Shown: positions 1 to 8,436 of the stretch, in pieces | Layout: the number at the start of each line of letters is the position of its first letter | How positions within the stretch are numbered: position 1 is the stretch's first letter | Source of the DNA: Actinomadura mexicana | Lineage (GTDB): Bacteria > Actinomycetota > Actinomycetes > Streptosporangiales > Streptosporangiaceae | Length of the DNA: 64,000 nt | Direction of reading: 5' to 3' | Assembly: GCF_900188105.1 (NCBI RefSeq) | Contig: NZ_FZNP01000007.1 | Span: 62,001-126,000 of the forward strand | Translations under genes and position numbers: made by a program | The notes under the pieces: generated by a model | The model's database searches: none | Seen by the model: only the letters and a program-made list of their open reading frames with translations | What the model was told of the DNA's origin: nothing

Positions 1-716
1 CCCCGGAACGTCCACCACACCAGCGCCTGCGACGCCAACAGCAACGGCAGCACCACCACCGTCACCACCGCCGTCATCGTCAGACCCGCACCCTCGGCCA
101 CGACCTCCGACCACTCCACCTGCACCCCGGCCACCACCGGCGCACCCGCCATCACCAGCGCCGACAACCCGTACCGGGACGGAACCCGCCCCACACGCTC
201 CGCCAACCCCACCGGCAACCGCCACCGAACGAACCCCACACCATGCCAGGCGAACAGCACCGCCAACGGCAACCCCGCAACGCTCCCCACACCCAGCCCG
301 CCACCGGCCAGCACCGAACCCAGCACCGCCCCCCACGCCAACGCCAGCGCCCAACTCCCCGCCACGATCGCCGCGTCCCACACACCACGCCACACCGCCG
401 CGTCCACCCGCCCCCGCAGCCACAACCCCATGTCCCGCACGACCCAACCGAACAGCAGCACCACGAACAGCGGATACAACTCCTCCAGCAACCCGTGCTC
501 CAGCCCCGGGAACGCACCCGCCACCAGACCCGCCGCCGCCACCAGCCACACCTCGTTGCCCAGGAAGAACGGCGCGAACGACGCGATCACCAACCGCCGC
601 TCCCGCTGGTCCCGCCCCAGCCACGGCAGCAGCATCCCCACCCCGACATCGGCACCCGCCAGCACCAGATACCCGGCCGAGAACACCGCCAGCAACACCA
701 CCGCGAGAGAATCCAT
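1..716 (-). CDS. cydB: Cytochrome bd quinol oxidase subunit II, 3' end cut by window
   Basis: Subunit II of the membrane quinol:O2 oxidoreductase (cytochrome bd); it pairs with CydA and supports the haem d site. The reading frame is open from an ATG at 716 to the window edge, giving about 238 residues. The N-terminus reads MDSLAVVLLAVFSAGYLVLA and continues with GADVGVGMLLPWLG, matching the GYxxLxGxDxGVGML start of the family. Several hydrophobic segments follow. It begins 13 nt after the cydA stop on the same strand, the usual cydAB order. The C-terminal part and any cydDC genes lie outside the window. Third positions are strongly G-biased, unlike the C-biased genes further on. Confidence 0.9.
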   Translation of the reverse strand, partial: MDSLAVVLLAVFSAGYLVLAGADVGVGMLLPWLGRDQRERRLVIASFAPFFLGNEVWLVAAAGLVAGAFPGLEHGLLEELYPLFVVLLFGWVVRDMGLWLRGRVDAAVWRGVWDAAIVAGSWALALAWGAVLGSVLAGGGLGVGSVAGLPLAVLFAWHGVGFVRWRLPVGLAERVGRVPSRYGLSALVMAGAPVVAGVQVEWSEVVAEGAGLTMTAVVTVVVLPLLLASQALVWWTFR

Positions 717-729
717 CACCAGGCTCCTG

Positions 730-1980
730 TCAGAACGTCGGGCTCATCACCGGCGCGGCCGGCTCCACCGGGGGAGAGGCACCCAGCCCCGCCCCCTCCG
801 GACCCCGCCGCGCGAACCGCGCCAGCAGCCACGCGTTCACCCCGAACAGCAACGCGAACAGCACCGAGAACGCCACGAACGACACCGTGATCGTCCCCGC
901 CCCCACCCCCGGCGACAGCGCGTCCCGCGTCTTCAGCACCCCGTACACCATCCACGGCTGCCGCCCCACCTCACGGAACACCCACCCCGCCACCATCGCC
1001 ACATACGGCAGCGGCACCGCAGCGATCATCAGCACGTGGAACACCCGCCCCCGCACCAGCCACCGCCCGAACGGGAACTTCACCAACGCCACCGCCGCCA
1101 CCAGCAGCATCAGCATCCACATCGTCATCATCAGCGCCTCACCGACCCCCGCCAGCACCGGCGCCCGGTAATCGTCCGCTCCGAACCGCGCCGTGAAATC
1201 CGCCACCGCGGCCGCCGCCTTGCCCCCACCCGTCTTCGTCGGCTGCACGTACTGGAACTGCATCCCGCCGAACACCACCACCGGCATCACCGACACCATC
1301 ACCGTCAGCAACCCGATCCGCATCGACCGCCGGAAGAACTCCACCTCCGCCGTCCGCCGCAGCAGATGAAAACCACTCACCCCCGCCATGAAGAACCCCG
1401 CCGTCAGCAACCCCCCGAACAGCACATGGAAGAACGCCAGCAACGCCGTCGGATTCGCCAGCAGAGCCCCCGCATCGTCCAGCCGCGCCACACCGTCCAC
1501 CATCACGAACCCCACCGGACGCTGCAGCCACCCGTTCGCCACCAGCACGAAGTACGCCGACAGATACGCCGTCAACGTCACCACCCAGATCAGCGCCAGA
1601 TGAACCCACCGGTTCAGCCGATCCCACCCGAAGATCCACAACCCCAGGAACGTCGACTCCACGAAGAACGCCACGATCGTCTCCAGCGCCAGCGGCGCAC
1701 CGAACACGTTCCCCGTCACCCGCGACAGCCCCGACCAGTTCAGACCGAACTGGAACTCCATCACCAACCCGGTGACGATCCCCACCGCATAGTTGATGAC
1801 ATACAACTGCCCCCAGAACCGCACCATCCGCGCATGCACCGCACTGCCCGACACCGTCGCCCGCGTCTGCGTCAACGCCACCAGCGTCGCCAACCCCAGC
1901 GTCAACGCCACGAACAGAAAATGCGTGCCGGCCGTCAACGCGAACTGCACCCGCGCCAGATCCAGCGGATCCGCACCCAT
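730..1980 (-). CDS. cydA: Cytochrome bd quinol oxidase subunit I (short, divergent)
   Basis: Catalytic subunit of cytochrome bd oxidase, which oxidises quinol and reduces O2 at haems b558, b595 and d in the membrane. ATG at 1980 is preceded by GGAG with a 9-nt gap; a longer upstream open frame to 2211 lacks family character. Visible family features are H20 in THFLF, the MEFQFG block, E100 and E108 in GAPLALE/AFFVEST, H185 in FFHVLFGG, the QPTK quinol-loop start, and GRQPW near residue 339. At 416 residues it is shorter than most CydA proteins. By eye, the glutamate expected five residues after the quinol-loop lysine is a lysine (K254), and the arginine expected just before the haem b558 methionine is not evident. 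Operon with cydB. Confidence 0.88.
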   Translation of the reverse strand: MGADPLDLARVQFALTAGTHFLFVALTLGLATLVALTQTRATVSGSAVHARMVRFWGQLYVINYAVGIVTGLVMEFQFGLNWSGLSRVTGNVFGAPLALETIVAFFVESTFLGLWIFGWDRLNRWVHLALIWVVTLTAYLSAYFVLVANGWLQRPVGFVMVDGVARLDDAGALLANPTALLAFFHVLFGGLLTAGFFMAGVSGFHLLRRTAEVEFFRRSMRIGLLTVMVSVMPVVVFGGMQFQYVQPTKTGGGKAAAAVADFTARFGADDYRAPVLAGVGEALMMTMWMLMLLVAAVALVKFPFGRWLVRGRVFHVLMIAAVPLPYVAMVAGWVFREVGRQPWMVYGVLKTRDALSPGVGAGTITVSFVAFSVLFALLFGVNAWLLARFARRGPEGAGLGASPPVEPAAPVMSPTF

Positions 1981-2102
1981 CAGCACACGCTCCAAGAATC
2001 GATCCGCAACGACCCCACGATCCTCGGCCCGCACCCACCGCCCACGAATCCGGCGAGAGCGTTCAACCGCAATGCGCCTTTGGCGTACCGCCCACCCGCC
2101 GC

Positions 2103-3194
2103 CTACGCCTCCGGATGTACACGGCCACGCCACGCCACCAACCCCAGCACGACGGCCACCACCACGTACGGCACCGCCGCCACCCCCACCAACACACCCG
2201 CACCCGCCCACCGCGACCCCAGCGCATACCCCGCATACACCAGCACCGCCACCACCTCAGCCCCGAACCCCGCCACCGACGTCACCGTCGCCCGCGCCCC
2301 GTCACCCACCCGCTCCTGCAACCGCGCGTCCGCCGACGCCATCGCCCACGGGAACACCCCGAACGCCACCGCCACCAGCACCAGCCCACCCGGCCGGCCA
2401 CCCAGCGACCCCACCGCCAGACACACCGCACCCACCCCCAGCACCGGCGCCAGCCACCGCACACCCCGCCCCGCCGACCAACCGCCCACCGCATCGCCCA
2501 CCGTCACCAGCAGCACCAGCAACGGCACCGCCGACGCCGCCACACCCGTCGATCGCACGAGCAGCGGCACATACTCATCCAGAGCGGTCACCCCCTCCAG
2601 CACCATCACCAGGACCAGCGCCCGCCGCACCCTCGGCTCACCCCGCACCTGCGCCCACCCCTGACGCACCACCGACCCGAACGACGGCGCCTCCGCGCCC
2701 TCACCACCGACCCCGGACTCCGGCAGAAACCACCCCGCCACCGCGCACCCCACGCAAGCCGCCACACTCGCCGCGCCCAGCCCCCGGTACCCCCACGCCG
2801 CCAGCACCGGCGACGCCACCGCCGACGCCGCCACCACCGCCAGCAGCGACACCGCCTCAGAACGCCCGATCAACCGCGCGTAGGCGCCCGGCGCCCCAAC
2901 CCGCTCCAGCTCCTCGTACACCAGCGCCTGCATCGTCCCCGAACGCAGCGCCGACCCCGCGCCCCACAACACGAACCCGGCGGCGAACGCCGGATACGAA
3001 GGAAAGAAGGCCCACAGCCCGAAACCCGCACCAGCCAGCAGGGGAGCGGCCACCAGCAGCAAACGCCGGGAGAACACATCCGCCCACAAACCGGACGGCA
3101 GCTCCAGCGCGAACGTCGTGACCGACCAGATCACGAACAAGGACGAGACGGCGGCGGGGGAGAGCCCGGTCTCGGCGAACAGCACCGCGTACAC
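2103..3194 (-). CDS. MFS transporter, start codon unclear
   Basis: Major facilitator superfamily permease, substrate unknown. Family features are PSGLWADVFSRR between the second and third membrane segments and repeated Ala/Leu/Val-rich helices throughout. The coordinates give the minimal GTG-started frame of 363 aa. Family-like sequence (RRLYGYAFLEDF, then VLLYPVYAVLF) continues upstream in frame to about 3245, so the real N-terminus is longer. The only upstream ATG with a good ribosome site (AGGG seven bases before 3287) is followed after five codons by an in-frame TGA at 3270-3272. The gene may therefore start at CTG 3239, or be broken near its start. It ends 122 nt before cydA on the same strand. 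Confidence 0.75.
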   Translation of the reverse strand: MYAVLFAETGLSPAAVSSLFVIWSVTTFALELPSGLWADVFSRRLLLVAAPLLAGAGFGLWAFFPSYPAFAAGFVLWGAGSALRSGTMQALVYEELERVGAPGAYARLIGRSEAVSLLAVVAASAVASPVLAAWGYRGLGAASVAACVGCAVAGWFLPESGVGGEGAEAPSFGSVVRQGWAQVRGEPRVRRALVLVMVLEGVTALDEYVPLLVRSTGVAASAVPLLVLLVTVGDAVGGWSAGRGVRWLAPVLGVGAVCLAVGSLGGRPGGLVLVAVAFGVFPWAMASADARLQERVGDGARATVTSVAGFGAEVVAVLVYAGYALGSRWAGAGVLVGVAAVPYVVVAVVLGLVAWRGRVHPEA

Positions 3195-3394
3195 CGGGTA
3201 CAGAAGGACGAAATCCTCAAGGAATGCGTAGCCGTACAGCCTCCGCGCGAGCCCCGCCTCAGGTGAAGATCAATGTCGTCGGCGCATGCTCGCACCCTAA
3301 CCGCCACGGGCCCGCCCGCGCACCAGGAAATCGACGGGGGAGAGGCCCCATCAACAGGCCAGATCGTCACTCTCCGTAACCAATCTTACCCGTT

Positions 3395-3650
3395 TCACGC
3401 ACCCGCAGGGGAGCGGCCGAAGAGCGCCAGAAGGCGCGCCTGGTCGTCGGCGTCATCAGGCACGGCGACCTCCGGGCCAAGCATGCCCGCCTCGCGACCA
3501 CCAGGCGCCATCCGCCGAGCAATCGCCAGGCAGCGCCTCGGGCGTCAACCCCGCCGTCACCCGCGCCCGCACCTGCCGCCAGGACGCCACCGGGTCCGCG
3601 CCGGCGACCTCGCGCCAGTCCGGATCGTCCTCAGGCAGCGGACGCCCGGC
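3395..3650 (-). pseudogene. Remnant of a TIGR03086/maleylpyruvate-isomerase-like protein
   Basis: No intact gene lies here, but two frames on the minus strand carry recognisable pieces of a TIGR03086 (mycothiol/DinB-like) protein. The 5' piece reads PEDDPDWREVAGADPVASW and continues WRQVRARVTAGLTPEAL, like the mid-part of the family. After a frame change, the 3' piece reads GPEVAVPDDADDQARLLALF then GRSPAGA and a stop at 3395, like the usual C-terminus. The N-terminal DinB part and the block between the two pieces are missing, so it is a deletion- and frameshift-decayed relic. Family assignment is from memory of its C-terminal pattern. Confidence 0.5.
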
Positions 3651-3674
3651 ACCATCCCATCACCTTTACTTAAC

Positions 3675-3688
3675 ATAATGCTCATTAT
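3675..3688. promoter_or_regulatory. AT-rich inverted repeat, possible operator
   Basis: ATAATG-CT-CATTAT is a 6-bp perfect inverted repeat in an AT-rich island of otherwise GC-rich DNA. It lies downstream of the GNAT gene end and upstream of the decayed TIGR03086 relic on the minus strand. It looks like a TetR/MarR-type operator that may have served the relic. No regulator gene is adjacent. Confidence 0.3.
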
Positions 3689-3743
3689 CGACCAACGATC
3701 AGATCCGGAGAAAGCGGGGCGATCGGCGCACTACGCGGCCTGT

Positions 3744-4268
3744 TCACGCGGTGCGCGCCGCACGCTCGGCGGCAGGGTCGATCCAGAAACGGTCCTCGCC
3801 CCGGGCGCGGCCGTCGTGGACGCCGCCGTTGGCGAGGATGACCCGCCGGGACGGCTCGTTGCCGGCGGCACACGTCAGCAGAACGCGTTCCAAGCCGAGC
3901 CGGCGACCTTCGGCCAGTCCCGCCGCGAGCATCCGCGTGGCATGGCCCCGCCGTCGCCACGGGAGCACGACGTGATACCCGATGTGCCCGCCGACCTCGG
4001 CGAGCTCCGGCGTCAGGCGATGCCGCACGATGAGAGTTCCGATGTAGTGCTCGCCCGAGACGTACCAGAACGTCGTGGACGGGACGCCCCAACGCTCCTG
4101 GACGCCGCGCCGGCGCGCCACGAACGCCTCGAAGTCGCGGCGGGCCTCGTCCAGCCAGTCCGTCGGGTCGCCGGTCGACAGGTGGTCGGCCCACTCCCCG
4201 GCCAGGAACGACTCGCGCACCGCCGTCGTGGGCGGTACCAGACGCGGCGGCTGGGCGAGATCATCCAC
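3744..4268 (-). CDS. GNAT family N-acetyltransferase
   Basis: Predicted acetyl-CoA-dependent N-acetyltransferase, 174 aa, acceptor unknown. The middle carries the GNAT core: a beta strand with GGHIGYHVVLPWRRRGHATR, which fits the acetyl-CoA pyrophosphate-binding loop (R/Q-x-x-G-x-G/A), then MLAAGLAEGRRLGLERVLLT and a C-terminal NGG. The sequence resembles the COG3981 predicted acetyltransferases. ATG 4268 is the first start in frame. It sits 50 nt after the SnoaL-like gene on the same strand, with a short GACCGGA/TCCGGTC hairpin between them at 4302-4320, so it may be transcribed separately. Confidence 0.85.
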   Translation of the reverse strand: MDDLAQPPRLVPPTTAVRESFLAGEWADHLSTGDPTDWLDEARRDFEAFVARRRGVQERWGVPSTTFWYVSGEHYIGTLIVRHRLTPELAEVGGHIGYHVVLPWRRRGHATRMLAAGLAEGRRLGLERVLLTCAAGNEPSRRVILANGGVHDGRARGEDRFWIDPAAERAARTA

Positions 4269-4318
4269 CGGGCCAGTCTGACTCAGCGTCGCCGTCGACG
4301 GGACCGGATCGATTCCGG

Positions 4319-4756
4319 TCAGGGCGTGAAGGCTTGGGCCACGGCGAGGCTGTCCTCGTAGACGTGGTGCCGGACGACCAGGCCGTTCTCCACCGTGAGG
4401 TGCAGGGCGAACCGGGCGCGATAGGCGCGCCCGGTGGACCGGGCCGTCTGCCGGATCTCGCCCAGCACCACCGCGTCATCGCCGTCCACCAGGATGCGCT
4501 CCACCTGCGTGTCCACCTTCTCGGGCACGTGGTGCTCGGCGATCTGCCGGTAGTGCGCGGCGGCATCGGCGCGGCCGGACCGGTGCCGGATCCATGGCGT
4601 GGCGGCGCGGCCGTGCTCCGCCTCGGGCCAGTCCAGCTTCCAGTCGCTGTGCTCGGCGTACATGGCGGCGATCCGTTCGGGGTCGCCCTCGCCGATCCGG
4701 CGCAGCAACTCCTCCACAACGGCGCGTGTGCTCGTCGGCGTGGCAGCACCGGACAT
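4319..4756 (-). CDS. SnoaL-like / NTF2-fold protein
   Basis: Small NTF2-fold protein of 145 aa, either an uncharacterised isomerase/hydrolase-type enzyme or a ligand-binding protein. The pattern VVEELLRRIGEGDPERIAAM near the N-terminus, followed by a W-D/W-P segment, HYRQIAEHH, and a C-terminal VENGLVVRHHVYEDSLAVA strand, is typical of SnoaL-like domains. ATG 4756 was chosen because GGAGG lies six bases upstream; a longer frame from 4846 has no family character. It diverges from the dioxygenase gene at 4983, and a perfect inverted repeat at 4903-4922 lies between them. Confidence 0.8.
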   Translation of the reverse strand: MSGAATPTSTRAVVEELLRRIGEGDPERIAAMYAEHSDWKLDWPEAEHGRAATPWIRHRSGRADAAAHYRQIAEHHVPEKVDTQVERILVDGDDAVVLGEIRQTARSTGRAYRARFALHLTVENGLVVRHHVYEDSLAVAQAFTP

Positions 4757-4902
4757 GATCGACCTCCATGGATGCGCGGTTGGCTCGGCGGGCAACCTTG
4801 CCAGCGCTTTCCGTGCCACGTCGATGACCTCCCACGTAATGATCACGATGGGGACGCTCGCCCTCCTCCGCGTGATGTACCGCCCTTCTTGTCCTTAAAC
4901 CA

Positions 4903-4922
4903 GACAGAATCCAGCTTCTGTC
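4903..4922. promoter_or_regulatory. Perfect 7-6-7 inverted repeat between divergent genes
   Basis: GACAGAA-TCCAGC-TTCTGTC forms a perfect 7-bp inverted repeat in the 226-nt gap between the SnoaL-like gene (minus) and the dioxygenase gene (plus). The position suits an operator controlling both. No regulator is encoded next to it. Confidence 0.45.
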
Positions 4923-4982
4923 GGGTATCGACCGTGTGAAAACGGTTTGCCTGAGTTCTCGTGCCTCGCTGATGCTGGGCCC

Positions 4983-5906
4983 ATGGAGCTCAAGGACATG
5001 GCGCCGGTCTGGCAGACCGAGGGTTTCGTCATCCTTCCGGCGTTTCTCCCGGCTGACGAGCTGAGCGCTGCGGTGGACGAGCTGGACCTGCTGTTCCCAT
5101 CGGCTGCGGGCTTCCATGACGGCACCGACCCCCGCGCGGGGCGGTTCATCGGCGATGAGTTCGCCGGAATCGACACCTTCCCCTTCGCCAGCACCGCGAT
5201 CAACCTGCTGGCGGTCCATCAGCGGATCCTGGACCTGGCCGAGCTGCTCCTGAACGACGGCGACGTCCACCTCTATTCAGCGGAGGCCTGGGCGAAGTAC
5301 ACCGGCGCGTGCGACTACGACCAGGACCTGCATCGCGACTACCTCAACCACACCCTCCTGGTTCCGAGCACGGCACCGGCCTTCCGCCAGGTCGAGATGT
5401 TCGTCTTCCTCAACGACGTGCCCGAGGAACTCGGTCCGCCGCACATGGTCCCCCGCAAGCTCACCGACGGTCTGCCTGCCGTGCCCAACTGGTTCCTGCG
5501 ACCGGAGAGAGAAGGCGCTGGGCGGTTCGTCGACGACAGCGGAAGCCCGGGGTTGTATGCGGCTGAAGTGTCTGGTGCCGGGCCGGCTGGGACGGTCATC
5601 GCCTTCGAGGCCGGGACCTTCCATCGGGGCACCCGGCTGACCGCGCCCCGCGGCGCCCGCTACAGCATGCACCTGGGGTTCCGGCTCTCGAACTTTCACT
5701 GGGGGCAACGGACGGGGTGGGCAGCGCGGAGCTTCGAGCAGAGCTGGACCGACTTCGTCCACCGTGCCACGCCACGACAGCTCCAAGCCTTCGGGTTCCC
5801 ACCTCCCGGGCATCCTTACTGGACACCCGAGACGCTGGCGGGCATGGCGCGTCGTTATCCCGAGCTCGACCTTGCGCCGTGGTCCCCGGCGGACTCCGCT
5901 GCGTAG
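4983..5906 (+). CDS. Phytanoyl-CoA dioxygenase (PhyH) family protein
   Basis: Probable non-haem Fe(II)/2-oxoglutarate dioxygenase of the PhyH group, 307 aa from ATG 4983. The metal-binding facial triad is visible as H117-R-D119 (DLHRDYLNH) and distal H214 in TFHRGTR, with R218 placed to bind 2-oxoglutarate. The N-terminal QTEGFVILPAFLP is the usual PhyH opening. The TTG at 4947 adds 12 residues of no family character. No strong ribosome site is seen, and ATG 4998 is an alternative. The substrate is unknown; neighbours (PPOX, serine hydrolase) are not obviously of one pathway. Confidence 0.8.
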   Translation: MELKDMAPVWQTEGFVILPAFLPADELSAAVDELDLLFPSAAGFHDGTDPRAGRFIGDEFAGIDTFPFASTAINLLAVHQRILDLAELLLNDGDVHLYSAEAWAKYTGACDYDQDLHRDYLNHTLLVPSTAPAFRQVEMFVFLNDVPEELGPPHMVPRKLTDGLPAVPNWFLRPEREGAGRFVDDSGSPGLYAAEVSGAGPAGTVIAFEAGTFHRGTRLTAPRGARYSMHLGFRLSNFHWGQRTGWAARSFEQSWTDFVHRATPRQLQAFGFPPPGHPYWTPETLAGMARRYPELDLAPWSPADSAA

Positions 5907-6096
5907 CGGAATCCGCCCAGGCGCGCTGCGGCCGGACCACGTCGCGGCCGCGCGGACCGATGAGTTCCCCGGCGCGTTCAGGTCATCACCTGGAAGCTGC
6001 GTAACACCTGACCGGAGGGCGTGCCGGGCCGGCTTGCCGCTGCTGCTTCACGGGCGTCGGGCGGCTGAGGACGCCCTGTTGACCAAAGGACGTGAC

Positions 6097-6618
6097 ATGT
6101 TCGACCGTGAACCGGACGCCGAGCTGGGGCCGTTCTCGTCTCCCGAGGCGCAGGCGACGCCGTGGGCGTCGGCGTCGGCGGTCCTCGGTGACGCGGAGGT
6201 GTTCTGGCTTTCCACGGTGCGGCCTGACGGGCGACCGCACGTGACGCCGCTGCTGGCGGCCTGGAGCCTGGGTGGCATGTGCTTCACCACGGGTGCCCAG
6301 GAGCGCAAGGCGCGGAATCTCGAGCACGACCCCCGGTGTGTGCTGACGACCGGCACGAATGCTCTGACCGGTGTGGACGTCGTCATCGAGGGTCTCGCAT
6401 CCGTGGTGGTCGAGCGTTCGGAGCGTGAACAGGCCGTCGCGGACTTCGAGCGCAAGTACGGCGCGCATCTGACCAGCCCCGAGGGCACCTGGTACCGGTT
6501 GGGCGAGGCCGTCATCGCCGGCGACGTGGGGCTGTATCGAGTCGCGCCGACCGTCGGATTCGCTTTCGGCAAGCTGCCGGCGTTCAGCCAGACCCGCTAC
6601 ACGTGGCCGAGCCGGTGA
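6097..6618 (+). CDS. Pyridoxamine 5'-phosphate oxidase family protein
   Basis: Split-barrel flavin/F420-binding protein of the PPOX superfamily, 173 aa; probably a redox enzyme of unknown substrate. The core AEVFWLSTVRPDGRPHVTPL is the hallmark strand pair, followed by RKARNLEHDPRCVLTTG. The C-terminus ends PTVGFAFGKLP...RYTW, as in general-stress-type PPOX proteins. ATG 6097 has AAAGGA six bases upstream. The frame is open further upstream, but that part is antisense-like low-information sequence. Its stop overlaps the start of the serine hydrolase, so the two are probably co-translated. Confidence 0.85.
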   Translation: MFDREPDAELGPFSSPEAQATPWASASAVLGDAEVFWLSTVRPDGRPHVTPLLAAWSLGGMCFTTGAQERKARNLEHDPRCVLTTGTNALTGVDVVIEGLASVVVERSEREQAVADFERKYGAHLTSPEGTWYRLGEAVIAGDVGLYRVAPTVGFAFGKLPAFSQTRYTWPSR

Positions 6619-7706
6619 CGATGATGCCCTCACTGCAGCAGAAGGTCCAAGGCGTCCTTGACGAGCTCGTCGGTAGCGGAGCCGAGACCGGGTTGCAGGT
6701 GGCCGTCTACCACCGCGGAGCTCTTGTCGTCGACGCCGTCGCCGGCGTGGCCGATGCCCGGACCGGGCGCAGGACGACCTCGGATATTCCGTTCTTCAGC
6801 TTTTCCGCCGGCAAGGTCATGACGTCGCTGATCGCTCACCTGCTCGTCGGGACGGGTGCTGTCGGGTACGAAACGCCGGTGGTCGACCTGTGGCCGGAGT
6901 TCGGTACCCATGGCAAGGCGAGTGCGACTCTTCGGCACGTGCTGACCCACTCGGTCGGCGTCCCGGCCATGCCTTGCGGCATCGGCCCTGCCGACCTGGC
7001 CGACTGGTCGCGGGTCTGCGCCGCGATCGCCGGTGCCGAACCGCGATGGCGCCCCGGGACCGAGACGGGGTACCACTCGTTCACCTATGGATTCCTCGTC
7101 GGCGAGGTCGCGCGCCGCGCTACGGGCAAGACGATGCGGCGGCTCTTGCATGAGTGGGTCACCGGGCCCCTGGGCATCGACGGTGAGCTGTACTTCGGTG
7201 TGCCTTGTTCCGACCTGGCCCGGCTGGCACGGCTCGAAGACGCCGCCCCTCCCCCGGCCGCCCCAGCTGTGGATGATGCGCCTCTTGCGCCCTGGGAGCT
7301 ACAGCCGACCGCGGCCATGGGCAACAGCGAGGATTTCCTGCAGGCGGACATCCCGTCGGTCGGCACCTTCACCGCGCGGGGAATCGCTGCCGTGAACGCC
7401 GCGGTCCTCGACGGTCGGCTCATCGATTCGCGTCTGCTGGAGGAGTTGACGGCGGTGGCCTTCGAGGGCATTGACCGGGTCTTCGGTAACCATGTGCGGC
7501 TGGGGTTGGGGTATCCGCTCGGCCGCATCGGTACTCGGCCGGACGAGACGCCTACTACGTTCGGCTGGGTCGGTGGTGGCGGCAGTTACGCCTATGCCGA
7601 TGTCGCCACGGGCACCTCGTTCGCCATGACCAAGACCCGTCTCACCCCCGACTTCAGCACGGCACAACGACTTGCGGACCTGACCGCGGCCGGGGTCAAC
7701 CGGTGA
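6603..7706 (+). CDS. Serine hydrolase, beta-lactamase class C / esterase family
   Basis: Penicillin-binding-protein-like serine hydrolase, 367 aa, probably an esterase or peptidase rather than a true beta-lactamase. The S-x-x-K nucleophile is in FFSFSAGKVMTSL near residue 63. LRHVLTHSVGVP is the typical LLxHxSG-like turn. GTETGYHSFTYGFLVGEV supplies the conserved Tyr. The C-terminal FGWVGGGGSYAYAD matches the FGHxGxGGS motif. The GTG start at 6603 lies inside the preceding PPOX gene (16-nt overlap); ATG 6621 is an alternative. There is no clear signal peptide, so it is probably cytoplasmic. Its 3' end overlaps the convergent DUF72 gene by 11 nt. Confidence 0.85.
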   Translation: MAEPVTMMPSLQQKVQGVLDELVGSGAETGLQVAVYHRGALVVDAVAGVADARTGRRTTSDIPFFSFSAGKVMTSLIAHLLVGTGAVGYETPVVDLWPEFGTHGKASATLRHVLTHSVGVPAMPCGIGPADLADWSRVCAAIAGAEPRWRPGTETGYHSFTYGFLVGEVARRATGKTMRRLLHEWVTGPLGIDGELYFGVPCSDLARLARLEDAAPPPAAPAVDDAPLAPWELQPTAAMGNSEDFLQADIPSVGTFTARGIAAVNAAVLDGRLIDSRLLEELTAVAFEGIDRVFGNHVRLGLGYPLGRIGTRPDETPTTFGWVGGGGSYAYADVATGTSFAMTKTRLTPDFSTAQRLADLTAAGVNR

Positions 7707-8400
7707 GGTCGGTGAAGCGCAGGGCGTTGCGGACGGCGGCGCCGCCGGGGTCGTTGTTGAAGTAGACGTAGGCGTCTTCTGCCCCACCGAGTTCGTCGGC
7801 CCAGCGTTGAAGGGTCTCGTCGTCGTAGTTCGGCCAGGGTTGGGCGGGCCCCTCGTGGAGGCGCAGGTAGAGCCAGTCGGCCGTGCGCCAGAGCGGTGTC
7901 TGCGCCTCGCCGAGTCGGTCGGCCCAGCACAGGGCCGCGCCGTGGTGTTCCAGGATGCGGCGGGTGTCGTCCGTCCACCAGGACGGGTGGCGGGGTTCGA
8001 CGGCGATGCGGACTCCGTCCGGGAACCGGTGCAGGCACTCGGTGAGGCGGTCGGTGTCGGCCTGCAGGGTGGGCGGGAGTTGGAGCAGGACGGGGCCGAG
8101 CCTGTTCCCCAGGCCGCGGGCGGCGCTCATGAGTCGCGCGACCGGCTCTGCCGGGTCCTTGAGGCGTTTCATGTGGGTGAGGTAGCGGCTGGCCTTGACC
8201 GCCATGACGAAGCCGGGCGGGGTGTTGTCGCGCCACAGCTCGAACGTCTCGTGGGAGGGGAGGCGGTAGAAGGCGTTGTTGTTCTCGACGGTGGTGAAGG
8301 TGTCGGCGTAGTGCCGCAGCCAGCGGCGTTGGGCGAGGCCGGGCGGGTACAGGACGTCGCGCCAGTCGGCGTACTGCCATCCCGATGTGCCGATGAGCAC
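7696..8400 (-). CDS. DUF72 (YecE-like) protein
   Basis: DUF72 family protein of 234 aa with a TIM-barrel-like fold; biochemical role unknown. The N-terminal IGTSGWQYADW and YADTFTTVENNNAFYRLPS are diagnostic, followed by FVMAVKASRYLTHMKRL, LGPVLLQLPP, VEPRHPSW and a C-terminal YVYFNND. Each of these blocks is standard for the family. GTG 8400 has GGGGAGGGG just upstream. It is convergent with, and slightly overlaps, the serine hydrolase. Length is typical. Confidence 0.93.
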   Translation of the reverse strand: MLIGTSGWQYADWRDVLYPPGLAQRRWLRHYADTFTTVENNNAFYRLPSHETFELWRDNTPPGFVMAVKASRYLTHMKRLKDPAEPVARLMSAARGLGNRLGPVLLQLPPTLQADTDRLTECLHRFPDGVRIAVEPRHPSWWTDDTRRILEHHGAALCWADRLGEAQTPLWRTADWLYLRLHEGPAQPWPNYDDETLQRWADELGGAEDAYVYFNNDPGGAAVRNALRFTDLTG

Positions 8401-8436
8401 GGGCCCCTCCCCTGTCCGGTGGACGCGTGCGGGTGG

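Noticed and set aside
430-2664. A 744-codon plus-strand open frame over cydAB and the MFS gene
   Set aside because: It is antisense to clear cydA/MFS coding, is His/Arg/Pro-rich low-complexity sequence and has no family features; it is an effect of high GC.
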